NCBI GenBank assembly: GCA_900542325.1
Contig: UQMY01000028.1
Location: 1-32,020, forward strand
DNA: 32,020 nt
Source of the DNA: an uncultured Collinsella sp.
Lineage (GTDB): Bacteria > Actinomycetota > Coriobacteriia > Coriobacteriales > Coriobacteriaceae
Direction: 5' to 3'
In this document: positions 7,876-16,759 of the stretch, piece after piece
How the letters are laid out: each line of letters begins with the position of its first letter
Position numbering within the stretch: position 1 is the first letter of the stretch
The notes under the pieces: model-generated
What the model was told of the DNA's origin: nothing
Databases searched by the model: none
Seen by the model: the letters and a program-made list of their open reading frames with translations, nothing else
Translations under genes and position numbers: made by a program

Positions 7876-9189
7876 ATGGACGAACTTTTTCACGTCAGTG
7901 AGCGCAAGTCCACAATCGGGACCGAACTTCGCGCTGGACTGACAACATTCCTGGCGATGGCCTACATCATCGCCGTCAACCCCGCAGTGCTCTCGGGCGC
8001 TGGCATTGATGCGGGAGCGCTCGCCTGCGCCACCTGCCTGGGCGCCGGCATCATGACCATCTGCATGGGCATCTTCGCAAACCGCCCGCTCGCCTGCGCT
8101 TCAGGCCTGGGCATCAACGCCATGATCGCGGGCATCACCACCACCATGTGCGGCGGTGACTGGCACGTCGCCATGAGCGTTATCTTCCTCGAGGGTATCG
8201 TCATCTTGCTGCTCGTCCTTTGCGGCCTGCGCGAGGCCATCATGGACGCCATCCCCGTGGTCCTGCGCCACGCCATCTCGGTGGGTCTGGGCCTGTTTAT
8301 CGCCATGATCGGCCTGTGCGACGCCGGCATCATCACCGCTGGCGCCGGTACGCTCGTCGGCCTGGGCGACATCGCCTCCCCCACCTTTATCGTCGGCATC
8401 ATCTCCATCGTCGTGACGGTTGCCCTGGCTTCCCGCAACGTGCCGGGCTCGCTGCTCATCGGCATCATCGTCGCCGTTATCGCCGGAATCCCGCTGGGCG
8501 TCACCCATGCGCCCGAGGGCCTCATCGCACCGCTCGACTTCTCGACCTTCGGCGCCCCGTTTGCCAGCACTGCCGACGGCAACCTTGCCATCGTGAAGGT
8601 CCTGACCGACCCGATGCTGCTCGTCGTTGCCTTCTCGCTGCTCATGAGCGACTTCTTCGACACCATGGGCACCGCGATGGCCGTCGCCAAGCAGGGCGAG
8701 TTCTTGACCGAGGACGGCAATGTCGAGGACATCCGTCCCATCCTGGTCGTCGACTCCGTGGCCGCTGCTGCCGGTGGCTTTATGGGCGTCTCCTCCATCA
8801 CCACCTTCGTCGAGTCCACCTCTGGCGCTGCCGACGGTGGCCGCACGGGCCTCACCTCCGTCACCACCGGCGTGCTGTTCATTCTCGCCGCGTTCTTCTC
8901 CCCCATCGTCACCATCGTTTCCAGCGCCGCCACCTGCGGTGCTCTGGTCTACGTCGGCTACCTCATGATGAGCGAGGCCTCCGAGATCGACTGGTCCGAC
9001 GTGTCGCAGGGCTTCCCGGCGTTCATGATTGTCGCCGGCGTGCCCTTCACCTACTCCATCTCTGCCGGCATTGGTCTGGGCTTTATCGCCTACGTGGTCG
9101 TCGCGCTCTTTAAGGGCGAGGCATCCAAGATCAAGCCGCTCATGTGGATCGCAGCCCTTGCCTTCCTCGTCTACTTCTTTGTAGCGTAG
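7876..9189 (+). CDS. NCS2-family purine permease (AzgA-like)
   Basis: 437 aa from the ATG at 7876, preceded by AAGGAAAGGG. It is a polytopic membrane protein of the nucleobase/ascorbate transporter superfamily, AzgA branch: TFLAMAYIIAVNPAVLSGAG near the N terminus, ANRPLACASGLGINAM, SDFFDTMGTAMAVAKQGEF, and GVSSITTFVESTSGAADGGRTGLTSV are branch hallmarks. Members import adenine, guanine or hypoxanthine with protons; which purine is preferred cannot be told. Length (about 430-450) is normal. It has no operon partner and a strong terminator follows. The second NCS2 protein in the window, at 14169, belongs to the uracil branch. Confidence 0.92.
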   Translation: MDELFHVSERKSTIGTELRAGLTTFLAMAYIIAVNPAVLSGAGIDAGALACATCLGAGIMTICMGIFANRPLACASGLGINAMIAGITTTMCGGDWHVAMSVIFLEGIVILLLVLCGLREAIMDAIPVVLRHAISVGLGLFIAMIGLCDAGIITAGAGTLVGLGDIASPTFIVGIISIVVTVALASRNVPGSLLIGIIVAVIAGIPLGVTHAPEGLIAPLDFSTFGAPFASTADGNLAIVKVLTDPMLLVVAFSLLMSDFFDTMGTAMAVAKQGEFLTEDGNVEDIRPILVVDSVAAAAGGFMGVSSITTFVESTSGAADGGRTGLTSVTTGVLFILAAFFSPIVTIVSSAATCGALVYVGYLMMSEASEIDWSDVSQGFPAFMIVAGVPFTYSISAGIGLGFIAYVVVALFKGEASKIKPLMWIAALAFLVYFFVA

Positions 9190-9213
9190 GCGCAAGATTC
9201 GCAATACCAAACA

Positions 9214-9256
9214 GCAAAGCGCGGAGTCGCATCGAGCGGCTCCGCGCTTTGCTTTT
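9214..9256 (+). terminator. intrinsic terminator of the purine permease gene
   Basis: A 17-bp stem (9214-9230 with 9236-9252, one G-U pair) and a 5-base loop are followed by TTTT. A shortened relative of this hairpin recurs at 11286-11310, so it sits at the left edge of the duplicated 2-kb unit. Confidence 0.88.
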
Positions 9257-9300
9257 AAAGCCAGGCGCCACACGGACGCGCGATGTATTGCTTCGCAAGT

Positions 9301-9322
9301 TTTGGACGTTTTGCTCTCCAAA
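9301..9322 (+). promoter_or_regulatory. leader palindrome of surface-protein gene 1
   Basis: TTTGGA (9301-9306) and TCCAAA (9317-9322) form an inverted repeat with a 10-base spacer, 74 bases before the start codon. The same palindrome with the same spacing stands before the paralogous gene. It may be an operator or an RNA hairpin. Confidence 0.4.
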
Positions 9323-9396
9323 CGGCACTACCGCCGGCTACATCCTGCAGATATGCTGGGCGTAATCGCATAGGCCCTATGAGGATGGGAGTAACC

Positions 9397-11160
9397 ATGG
9401 CCGCCTTGTTCACGACCCCCAAGCGCAATGGCAAAACCTCTGGAGCCCATTTTATCGAGCCCGACGTACGCCGTCGCACGCTGCTCGCACACGGCAGCTG
9501 GCGCCGCGTGACACGCCGCATCGTTGTAGGCGCCGTATGCGCGCTCACGGTAAGTTCGCTGCTCATGCCGAGCGTCTCACTCGCGGCCGAGTGGGTCAAC
9601 GTCGGCTGCACTCAGTACAACACTGCAGCAGGCGACGAGGCCGGCACCTGGGCCTGGGACGGCGCCGACGACATGAAGCTCAACGGCTATAACGGCGGCG
9701 CGATCGAGGCAGCGGGCAAGCTCAACGTGAGCTACGAGGGCAACAACACCGTCACTAACGACGACGGCCGCGGCATCAAGGTTAAGGATGGCGCGAACGA
9801 GAACGCCGAGCTTAATATTCAGGGCGACGCGTCCAGCACGCTCAACGTGACATCTTCTCGTGACGCCATCACTTCCGTCGGCAACATCAACATCGACGGT
9901 GCTGGCACTGTCAACGCCACGAGCACCGAGCACGATGCCATCGATGCCGGGGGCGATGTCACCATCAAAGGCTCGGGAAACGTTAACGCCACGGGCGATT
10001 CGGATGGCATCAGGGCCGACGGCAACATCACGATCGACAACAGCGGAACCGTCACCGCCAAGGCCACCGAGGATCAGGGTATCGATGCTAACGAGAACCT
10101 CATCATAAAGGGCGGCGGCAAGGTAGAGGCAAGCTCTATCAAAGACAATGCGATTTGGGCCGACGGCAACATCGAGATCTCGGGTGGCAGCCAGGTCAAG
10201 GCAAGTTCCGAGGAAGACGCCGCCATCGACGGTAAAAACAGCCTCACGGTCACGAACGCTTCCCTCAACGCAAGTGGCGTTGGGTATGGCATCTATGTCT
10301 ACAAGGGCATCACGCTCGATGGCGCGACCGTGACGGTCCGCGCAAGCTCAGATAGCGGGGAAGTCAGCGCACTCTTCACCGATGAGGACCACATCGTCAT
10401 CAAGAACGGCTCGGCTGTGGATGCGCTCGCAGAAGGCAGGTTCTCGGTTGCAATCTCCACCAGTAATTTCTACTCCGGCGAAGCGGGTGGCCATATCTAC
10501 ATCAGCGACTCCGTTGTCAAGGCCATAGCCCGCTATGCCGAGACCGGCGGCGACGGCCCCGACCACTACAGTGGAGACCAGGATGGCGAGATCGCCCCTG
10601 AGCGCAGGGGCGTGAACTTCGGCATCTTTGCCCGGACCAAGGAGGGCATCACGCCCGCGACCATCTCGATTCTCCGCAGCAAGGTCACGGCCGAGGGAGA
10701 CACGGCGGCAATCTTCGCCCTTGCCATGAGCGCGGATGGTAAGGCGATTGGCACCATCGAAATCGAAGGAGCCACCATCCAGACGCCTGAAGGCGGCAAG
10801 GTCATTGACTATCGCAACAAGGAAGAACTCAGCGACGGCATCGTCTACGAGGCGGGTCAAACCATCGGCACGGGCGACGCTGTGATCGACTCCCCCTATA
10901 ACGAAGCTGTCGCCAAGAGCACGGTCATCGCGCCTCCCGAAGAGACCAAACCCGGGGAAAAGCCCGGCGAGACCAAGCCGGGTTCCAAGTCTAAGAGCGC
11001 GAAGACGACCAAGACCGTTGCAGTTGCAGTCACGGGAGCCAAGATCGCCGGCAAACTCGCAGCGACCGGCGACGCCTCGAGCGCAGCCATCGTGGCAGCC
11101 GCCCTTGCGGGAACAGCCGCCATCGCCGCGGGCGCCGTGGTGAGCCGCAAGCGCTCATAG
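9397..11160 (+). CDS. cell-wall-anchored beta-solenoid surface protein 1
   Basis: 587 aa from the ATG at 9397 (GGGAG five bases before). A basic N-terminal stretch leads to a hydrophobic signal segment (about 41-63) with a likely cleavage site near SLAA. Residues about 85-300 are short repeats of the form nINIDGAGTVNAT..aIdA, alternating glycine, asparagine and beta-branched residues. This is typical of right-handed beta-helix and carbohydrate-binding-domain-containing proteins. A further domain with HIYISDSVVKAIARY follows, then a Lys/Pro/Glu-rich linker (about 520-545), an LAATG sorting motif (554-558), a hydrophobic segment and an RKRS tail. LAxTG is the motif of class E sortases in high-GC Gram-positives. 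An adhesive or glycan-binding role is inferred. A paralogue follows directly. Confidence 0.82.
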   Translation: MAALFTTPKRNGKTSGAHFIEPDVRRRTLLAHGSWRRVTRRIVVGAVCALTVSSLLMPSVSLAAEWVNVGCTQYNTAAGDEAGTWAWDGADDMKLNGYNGGAIEAAGKLNVSYEGNNTVTNDDGRGIKVKDGANENAELNIQGDASSTLNVTSSRDAITSVGNINIDGAGTVNATSTEHDAIDAGGDVTIKGSGNVNATGDSDGIRADGNITIDNSGTVTAKATEDQGIDANENLIIKGGGKVEASSIKDNAIWADGNIEISGGSQVKASSEEDAAIDGKNSLTVTNASLNASGVGYGIYVYKGITLDGATVTVRASSDSGEVSALFTDEDHIVIKNGSAVDALAEGRFSVAISTSNFYSGEAGGHIYISDSVVKAIARYAETGGDGPDHYSGDQDGEIAPERRGVNFGIFARTKEGITPATISILRSKVTAEGDTAAIFALAMSADGKAIGTIEIEGATIQTPEGGKVIDYRNKEELSDGIVYEAGQTIGTGDAVIDSPYNEAVAKSTVIAPPEETKPGEKPGETKPGSKSKSAKTTKTVAVAVTGAKIAGKLAATGDASSAAIVAAALAGTAAIAAGAVVSRKRS

Positions 11161-11218
11161 ACGCCCTTCATACACGAACCGACACTTTTAAAGCCGCCTA
11201 GTCCGCGCACCGTTTAGC

Positions 11219-11255
11219 AACGCCACCGCCGAGCTCCCCTCCGGCGGTGGCGTTT
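11219..11255 (+). terminator. terminator of surface-protein gene 1
   Basis: A 13-bp GC-rich stem (11219-11231 with 11242-11254) encloses a 10-base loop and ends in TTT. The same stem and loop recur at 13296-13331. Confidence 0.85.
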
Positions 11256-11366
11256 CCTGTTTGCACTCGTATGGCGCACACGCGAGCGGAGTCGCAACAG
11301 GCGGCTCCGCGCTTTGTGATTAATGCCCGACAACGCGTAGGTGCGCAGCTTATTCCTCTTCCGGAT

Positions 11367-11388
11367 TTTGGACATTTTGCCCTCCAAA
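11367..11388 (+). promoter_or_regulatory. leader palindrome of surface-protein gene 2
   Basis: TTTGGA (11367-11372) and TCCAAA (11383-11388) with a 10-base spacer, 74 bases before the start. The arms are unchanged relative to copy 1, while two bases of the spacer differ. Confidence 0.4.
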
Positions 11389-11462
11389 CGGCACTACCGC
11401 CGGCTACATCCTGCAGATATGCTGAATCTAGCCGTATAGGCCCTATGAGAACGGGAGCAACC

Positions 11463-13238
11463 ATGGCAGCCTTGTTCACGACCCCCAAACGCAATGACAC
11501 TACCGCCGGAACCCATGTTGCCGAACCCGACGTTCGCCGTCGCATAGGACTCGCGCACAGCAGCTGGCGCCGCGTGACGCGCCGCATCGTCGTAGGCGCC
11601 GTGTGCGCGCTCACGGTGAGCTCGCTGCTCATGCCGAGCGTCTCGCTCGCGGCGGAATGGGTCAAGGTCGGCGAAACCAAATACAACGCCGGCACTGCGG
11701 CGGGCAACGAGACCGGCACCTGGTCGTGGGACGGCGCCGACGACTTGAAGCTCAACAACTATAACGGCGGCGAGATCCAGGCCGCAGGCAAGCTCAACGT
11801 GAATTACTCGGGAAACAACATCGTCACTGCCGACTGGATCGAAGGCATCAAGGCTTCTCATGGCAAGAATGAGAACGCCGAGCTCAATATCCAAGGCGAC
11901 GCGGGCAGCACGCTCAGCGTGACATCCACTGAGGACGCTATCCTCTCCACGGGTAATATCAACATCGACGGAGCCGGATCCGTCAACGCCACGAGCGCTG
12001 GGTTTGATGCCATCGACGCCGAGGGCGATCTCGCTATCAAAGGTTCGGGCAACGTCAACGCCACGGGCGTATCGGATGGCATCAGGGCAAACGGCAATAT
12101 CACGATTGACGACAGCGGGGCCGTCACCGCCAGGGCTACCAAGGACAAGGGTATCGGAACCGACAAGAACCTCACCATCAAGGGTGGCGGCACAGTCGAG
12201 GCAAGCTCAGCTGATGGTGAGGCCATTTGGAGCGGCGGCAACATCAATATCTCGGACGGCAGCCAGGTCAAGGCGAGCTCCGAGAAAGACGCCGCCGTCG
12301 AGGCCAAGGGCAGCCTCGCAGCCACAAACGCCTCCCTCAACGCAAACGGTGTTGAATATGGCGTCTATGCCCACAAGGGCATCACACTCGATCATGCAAA
12401 CGTGACAGTCCGCGCAAGTAAAGGCGGATACGGTGGCGCCATTGCCCTCTTCACCTACCAAGACGATATCGTCGTCAAGAACGGCTCCACCGTGGACGCG
12501 TTTGCGGGAGGCGAGGTTTCGGCTGCATTCTCCACCAGAAACGATCGACCCAACGAGGAGGGTGGCCACATCTACATCAGCGACTCCGTTGTCAAGGCCA
12601 TAGCCCGCTATGTCGAGAACGGCGACGGCCCCATCCCCTACAGCGAAAACCAAGATGGTGAGACGAGCCCCGAGCCCCAAGGCGAGAACATCGGCATCAT
12701 CGCCCAGACCAGCGAGGGCGTCACACCCGCAGTCATCTCGATCATCCGCAGCAAGGTAACGGCCGAAGGAGATACAGCGGCAATCTTTGCCCGTGCCATG
12801 AGCGCTGACGGCAAGACAATCGGCACCATCAAGATTGAGAACGCCGCCATCCAGACGCCCGAAGGCGGCAAGGTCATTGACTATCGCAAGCTCCGTAACG
12901 GCATCTACGAGGCAGGCCAAGCCATCGGCACGGGCGACGCTGTGATCGACTCCCCCTATAACGAAGCTGTCGCCAAGAGCATGGTCATCGCACCTCCCGA
13001 GGTAGCCAAGCCGGAAGACCCCAAGCCCGACGAGACCAAGCCCGCGGAGTCCAAGCAGGACCCCAAGCCCGAGGGCGCAAAGACGACCAAGACCGTTGCG
13101 GTTGCAACCACGAAGGCCAAGGCCACCGGCGTGCTCGCGGCAACCGGCGACACCTCGGGTGCGGCCATCGTGGCAACCGTCCTTGCGGGAACAGCCGCTA
13201 TCGCCGCAGGCACCATGGCGAGCCGCAAACGCTCGTAG
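11463..13238 (+). CDS. cell-wall-anchored beta-solenoid surface protein 2
   Basis: 591 aa from the ATG at 11463 (GGGAG upstream). It is a paralogue of the preceding gene with the same order: basic N terminus, signal segment (about 41-63), beta-helix-like repeats (about 85-310), the HIYISDSVVKAIARY domain, a linker rich in Lys, Pro and Glu (about 515-545), LAATG sorting motif (558-562), hydrophobic segment and RKRS tail. Signal and C-terminal regions are near identical to copy 1. Central differences include the residues after VTVRAS, and EVSAAFSTRNDRP in place of RFSVAISTSNFYS. The linker is longer and has more proline (PEDPKPDETKP). It is probably displayed on the cell wall; the ligand is unknown. 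It has its own leader and terminator, so the two copies can be expressed separately. Confidence 0.82.
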   Translation: MAALFTTPKRNDTTAGTHVAEPDVRRRIGLAHSSWRRVTRRIVVGAVCALTVSSLLMPSVSLAAEWVKVGETKYNAGTAAGNETGTWSWDGADDLKLNNYNGGEIQAAGKLNVNYSGNNIVTADWIEGIKASHGKNENAELNIQGDAGSTLSVTSTEDAILSTGNINIDGAGSVNATSAGFDAIDAEGDLAIKGSGNVNATGVSDGIRANGNITIDDSGAVTARATKDKGIGTDKNLTIKGGGTVEASSADGEAIWSGGNINISDGSQVKASSEKDAAVEAKGSLAATNASLNANGVEYGVYAHKGITLDHANVTVRASKGGYGGAIALFTYQDDIVVKNGSTVDAFAGGEVSAAFSTRNDRPNEEGGHIYISDSVVKAIARYVENGDGPIPYSENQDGETSPEPQGENIGIIAQTSEGVTPAVISIIRSKVTAEGDTAAIFARAMSADGKTIGTIKIENAAIQTPEGGKVIDYRKLRNGIYEAGQAIGTGDAVIDSPYNEAVAKSMVIAPPEVAKPEDPKPDETKPAESKQDPKPEGAKTTKTVAVATTKAKATGVLAATGDTSGAAIVATVLAGTAAIAAGTMASRKRS

Positions 13239-13295
13239 ACGCCTCTGCGCACATGGCAGCTCCCGCGAAGGCCCCGAGTCCCAGCACCGTTTAAC

Positions 13296-13333
13296 AACGC
13301 CACCGCCGAGCTCCCCTCCGGCGGTGGCGTTTT
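13296..13333 (+). terminator. terminator of surface-protein gene 2
   Basis: A 13-bp stem (13296-13308 with 13319-13331), the same 10-base loop as the copy-1 terminator, and a TTTT run at 13330-13333. Confidence 0.88.
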
Positions 13334-13445
13334 CCATATGCGTCCGCAGGGTATGCACGAGATTGTCTTTTGTCTAGCCCAACCTGCATGAGCCGGCGTG
13401 CGACAATGGGGGCCGTCGATATCACAACGTCGAGAGAAGCCCGTC

Positions 13446-14111
13446 ATGGAAGCGCATCAAAAGCAGATAACCGTTCATGCACAGCATGCCGAAAGCGCAC
13501 CAGTCATCTATCTTCCCGTGGTCATGGGCGACGGCGCGGAGGTTTATGAACGCTGCCGAGAGCTCAACTGCCCGCCCTTCACGCTTGTCGGCATTGGCAG
13601 CCTCAACTGGAATCGCGAGCTGAGCCCCTGGGGATGCGACGGAACCGTGCGCGATGCCGAGCCCTTTGGCGGTCAGGCTTCCGGATTTCTCGATGAGCTG
13701 TTGAACTGGATAATCCCAGAGGCCGAGTCGTCGCTTCCTCAGCCGCCCACCTGGCGCGGCATTGCCGGCTACTCGCTCGCGGGCCTCTTCGCGCTCTGGT
13801 CCCTCTGGCAAACCGACGCCTTTAGCCGCGCCGCAAGCGCATCGGGGTCGTTGTGGTTTCCCGACTTTGTCGATCGCGCCAGCACGGCCCCTTTTGCCGG
13901 CAACCCGCAGGCCGTCTATCTGTCACTCGGCAAAAAGGAGACCAAGACACCCAACCGCATGATGCGGCATGTACTCGACGACACACGCGCGATGGAAGCG
14001 TTGCTCGTCGCGCGCGGCATTCCAACAACGCTGGAGCTCAACCCCGGCAATCACTTTGCCCAAACCGATCTGCGCATGGCACGTGGCATCCACTGGATAT
14101 TGACGCATTAA
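13446..14111 (+). CDS. alpha/beta-hydrolase, esterase family
   Basis: 221 aa from the ATG at 13446, with GAGAGAAG upstream. The nucleophile elbow GYSLAG places the catalytic serine at S110. A histidine in NPGNHFAQTD (H203) near the C terminus is in the right place to complete a Ser-Asp-His triad; the acidic member is uncertain. The fold resembles the putative esterase / enterochelin-esterase-like group. There is no signal peptide, so it is probably cytoplasmic. Substrate unknown. It is monocistronic, between two terminators, and converges with the uracil permease gene. The first 20 residues are not conserved in an obvious way, so a slightly later start is possible. Confidence 0.78.
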   Translation: MEAHQKQITVHAQHAESAPVIYLPVVMGDGAEVYERCRELNCPPFTLVGIGSLNWNRELSPWGCDGTVRDAEPFGGQASGFLDELLNWIIPEAESSLPQPPTWRGIAGYSLAGLFALWSLWQTDAFSRAASASGSLWFPDFVDRASTAPFAGNPQAVYLSLGKKETKTPNRMMRHVLDDTRAMEALLVARGIPTTLELNPGNHFAQTDLRMARGIHWILTH

Positions 14112-14148
14112 AAATGACGCCCGCGCGTACGCATGGGCGCCATTTTTT
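14111..14148. terminator. bidirectional terminator between esterase and uracil permease
   Basis: 14111-14122 pairs with 14135-14146 (12 bp, one A/C mismatch on the plus strand). A T run follows on the plus strand and an A run precedes it, which gives a T run on the minus strand. It serves both convergent genes. Confidence 0.85.
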
Positions 14149-14168
14149 GATTCAGCTGGACGCAGTTG

Positions 14169-15503
14169 TTACTCAGCAGCCTCCTCAAGCTCGGAGACAT
14201 CAAACTCAAAGTCGTTACCCGGTAGGATGGCATTGAGCACAATGCCCACCAGCGAACCCACGGCAAGACCCGAAAGCGAAATCGTCACGCCGCCCAGCTC
14301 CAACACGATGGCGCCGGCGGTGCTGTACGCAATACCGAGCGAAAGCACAAGCACCAGAGCGGCCACCAGCACGTTGCGGTTGTTCTGGAAATCGACCTGG
14401 TTCTCGATGAGGTTACGGACGCCCACAGCGCTGATCATGCCGTAGAGCACGAGCGACACGCCGCCGATAACGCATGCCGGCATGGCTGCGATGACCGCAG
14501 CGAACTTGGGGCAGAACGAAAGCACGATGGCGCAACACGCGGCAATGCGGATCACGCGCGGGTCGAACACGCGCGTCAGGGCGAGCACGCCGGTGTTCTC
14601 GCCATAGGTGGTGTTGGCCGGAGCGCCAAAGAGCGAAGCCAGAATCGTGGCAAGGCCGTCACCGAGCAGCGTGCGATGCAGACCAGGATCGGCGATGTAG
14701 TTACGCTCGCAAGTGGAGCCGATAGCCGAGATGTCACCGATATGCTCAATCATGGTCGCAAAGGCCAGCGGCATAATGGTAATGATGGCCGTCGTGGCAA
14801 GGCCGCTATCGAACTGCGGGCCAAAGAGCGCAAACACGGTGTTGTCCCACACGATGGGCAGACCGACCCACGGAGCGGCGGCAACGCCCGAAAAATCGAC
14901 CTCACCCAACGCAGCCGCGACGGCATAGCTCACCACGACGCCCAGCAGGATCGGCACGATCTTGACCATGCCGCGGCCCCAAATATTGCAGATGACGATG
15001 ACGGCCACAGCGACAACGGCAACAAGCCAATTGGTCTGGCAGTTGGCGATAGCAGAGCTTGCCAAGATCAGGCCGATGGAAATGACGATGGGGCCGGTCA
15101 CCACCGGCGGAAAGAAGCGCATAACGCGCTTGGCGCCAAAGGCGCGGAACAGCGCTGCCAGCACCGGATAGAGCAGACCGGCGCAGGCAACGCCCAGGCA
15201 GGAGTAGGGCAAAAGCTCGGCCTCGCCGTTGGGCGCAATTGCGGCATAACCGGCAATAAAGGCAAACGATGAGCCCAAAAATGCCGGCACCTTACCGCGC
15301 GATAGGAAGTGGAACAGTAGCGTGCCCAAGCCAGCAAACAAAAGCGTTGCCGACACCGAGAGACCGGTGAGCACGGGCACCAGCACCGTGGCGCCAAACA
15401 TGGCAAACAGGTGTTGCAGACCGAGCAGGAACATGCGCGGGCGGCCGAGCGACAATGCGTCGTAGATGGCATCGCTAACGGCGGGCGTCGAGGACTGGGA
15501 CAT
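14169..15503 (-). CDS. uraA: uracil permease (UraA/PyrP)
   Basis: 444 aa from the ATG at 15503, preceded by AAAGGA. It is an NCS2-family proton symporter bringing uracil through the cytoplasmic membrane for salvage. Family marks include LGLQHLFAMFGATVLVP near the N terminus, MIEHIGD with E253, and NTTYGENTGVLALTRV with E302. These correspond to the substrate-binding glutamates of E. coli UraA. About fourteen hydrophobic segments and the length agree with UraA (429 aa). The leader contains an inverted repeat TCGGGCA/TGCCCGA (15530-15536, 15549-15555) but no T run, so attenuation is only a possibility. No other pyrimidine gene adjoins it. Confidence 0.93.
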   Translation of the reverse strand: MSQSSTPAVSDAIYDALSLGRPRMFLLGLQHLFAMFGATVLVPVLTGLSVSATLLFAGLGTLLFHFLSRGKVPAFLGSSFAFIAGYAAIAPNGEAELLPYSCLGVACAGLLYPVLAALFRAFGAKRVMRFFPPVVTGPIVISIGLILASSAIANCQTNWLVAVVAVAVIVICNIWGRGMVKIVPILLGVVVSYAVAAALGEVDFSGVAAAPWVGLPIVWDNTVFALFGPQFDSGLATTAIITIMPLAFATMIEHIGDISAIGSTCERNYIADPGLHRTLLGDGLATILASLFGAPANTTYGENTGVLALTRVFDPRVIRIAACCAIVLSFCPKFAAVIAAMPACVIGGVSLVLYGMISAVGVRNLIENQVDFQNNRNVLVAALVLVLSLGIAYSTAGAIVLELGGVTISLSGLAVGSLVGIVLNAILPGNDFEFDVSELEEAAE

Positions 15504-15625
15504 TGATGTCCTTTCGAATGGAAGGGCGATCGGGCATATCGGATAAACTGCCCGAACGATACGATCCGAACCATTGTACGCGATACGCAGCGCCTCGCAC
15601 GCGCCGCTGCCTGCGAACGGCATCG

Positions 15626-16759
15626 TTATTTCCAGACACGCTCCACAATACGCTTGACCAGCGCAATCTTTGCCCACTGCTCGTCCTCGGTCAGCTTGTT
15701 GCCAATCTCGCAGCTGGCAAAGCCACACTGCGGAGACAGATACAGGTTCTCGAGCGGCACGTACTTTGTCGCCTCGCGGATGCGCTCGACGATGGCGTCT
15801 TCGTTCTCGAGCTCTGCCGCCTTGGTGGTCACCAGGCCCAACACGACCTTCTTGCCGGGGGCAACGTACTTGAGAGGCTCAAAGCCACCGGCACGCGGCG
15901 TATCGAACTCAAGATAGAACGCATCGACGTTCTCGTGTGCGAACAGGTACGGCGCGATGGGGTCGTAGCCGCCCTCAAAAGCATAGGTGGAGTGATAGTT
16001 GCCGCGGCACACGTGCGTGTTAATGACAAGGTCATCGGGCTTGCCCTCGATGGCGGCGTTGTTGAGCGCCACGCCCAGCTCGCTCACCTTTTGCAGGTCA
16101 ACCGGGCTCATACCGGTCTTGGACACAAAGTCGGCATCGCAATAGATGCCCCAGGTGCAGTCATCAAATTGAATGTTGCGGCAGCCTGCGGCATACAGGT
16201 CGGCAATAACGGTGCGGTATGCTGCGGCGATGGCATCGGCGAGATCTTCGTCGGTCTTGTAGACGGCGCGCAGGCTCTCCTGCTGGCCATCGCAGCGGTC
16301 GAGCGTGACTTCGGAGAACGTCTGAATCGGCGCCGGAATGGTCTGTCGCGCGACCTGACCCTCCCCCTCGAGCGCCTTGACAAATTTGAAGTGCTCGACG
16401 AACGGATGATTCTCGCCGCTAATGGGACCGGTTACCACGGCGGTGTCGGCGGTAGTCTCCTCATCGTGGAACATATAGCCTGTACGCGAGGTGCGACGCT
16501 CGACGCCGTTCAGCCCCCACATAAAATCGAGGTGCCAGTAGCTGCGGCGAAACTCGCCATCGGTGATGACCTGCAGGCCGGCGGCCTTTTGCTTTGCCAT
16601 CAAATCGCGGATGGCATCGTCCTCGACGGCCTTAAGTCCCTCGGCATCAAGCGTGCCTGCCGTATAGGCCGCACGAGCGTCCTTTACGGCCTGCGGACGA
16701 AGAAAGCTGCCGACGATATCGGCGCGAAACGGTGCGTTCGGTTGAATCGAAGTGCTCAT
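15626..16759 (-). CDS. cobalamin-independent methionine synthase-like protein (YxjG/YxjH type)
   Basis: 377 aa, start at 16759 after AAGGGAG. It matches the single-barrel relatives of the MetE catalytic domain (about 370-380 aa), not full MetE (about 750 aa). The zinc ligands expected for thiol activation are visible: H249 and C251 in NTHVCRGN, and C345 in SPQCGFAS. The start ADIVGSFLRP and the ITDGEFRRSYWHLDF segment are typical. Such enzymes move a methyl group to homocysteine or a related thiol; the methyl donor for short forms is not settled. It lies downstream of, and in the same direction as, the LysR regulator at 16916 with a 156-base gap, so regulation by that protein is possible. No S-box or cobalamin riboswitch was seen in the leader. 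Confidence 0.87.
   Translation of the reverse strand: MSTSIQPNAPFRADIVGSFLRPQAVKDARAAYTAGTLDAEGLKAVEDDAIRDLMAKQKAAGLQVITDGEFRRSYWHLDFMWGLNGVERRTSRTGYMFHDEETTADTAVVTGPISGENHPFVEHFKFVKALEGEGQVARQTIPAPIQTFSEVTLDRCDGQQESLRAVYKTDEDLADAIAAAYRTVIADLYAAGCRNIQFDDCTWGIYCDADFVSKTGMSPVDLQKVSELGVALNNAAIEGKPDDLVINTHVCRGNYHSTYAFEGGYDPIAPYLFAHENVDAFYLEFDTPRAGGFEPLKYVAPGKKVVLGLVTTKAAELENEDAIVERIREATKYVPLENLYLSPQCGFASCEIGNKLTEDEQWAKIALVKRIVERVWK

Larger units (their letters stand above)
11161..11462. other. intergenic junction of the two duplicated units
   Basis: This 302-base gap holds the terminator of surface-protein gene 1 (11219-11255), a hairpin at 11286-11310 related to the purine-permease terminator but without its T run, and the copied leader with its TTTGGA/TCCAAA palindrome. 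No further gene is supported here. The open frame running through it into gene 2 has no ribosome site. Confidence 0.75.
9222..13335. repeat. tandem duplication of a ~2.06-kb unit (hairpin, leader, surface-protein gene, terminator)
   Basis: Matching landmarks are spaced by a near-constant offset: the CGGAGTCGCA hairpin (9222 and 11287, 2065 bp), the leader palindrome (9301 and 11367, 2066 bp), the start codons (9397 and 11463, 2066 bp), a 60-bp identical block near the gene ends (10862-10921 and 12922-12981, 2060 bp), and the terminators (11219 and 13296, 2077 bp). Unit 1 is about 9222-11286 and unit 2 about 11287-13335. The middle of the coding region has diverged more than the ends. Confidence 0.9.

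Noticed and set aside
8101..9321. 406-codon minus-strand frame opposite the purine permease
   Set aside because: Extreme Asp/Gly/His content is typical of the reverse complement of a membrane-protein gene; no plausible start signal.
9222..13335. Insertion sequence or transposon as the source of the repeats
   Set aside because: No transposase or terminal inverted repeats; the repeat unit is a gene with its own leader and terminator in direct tandem.
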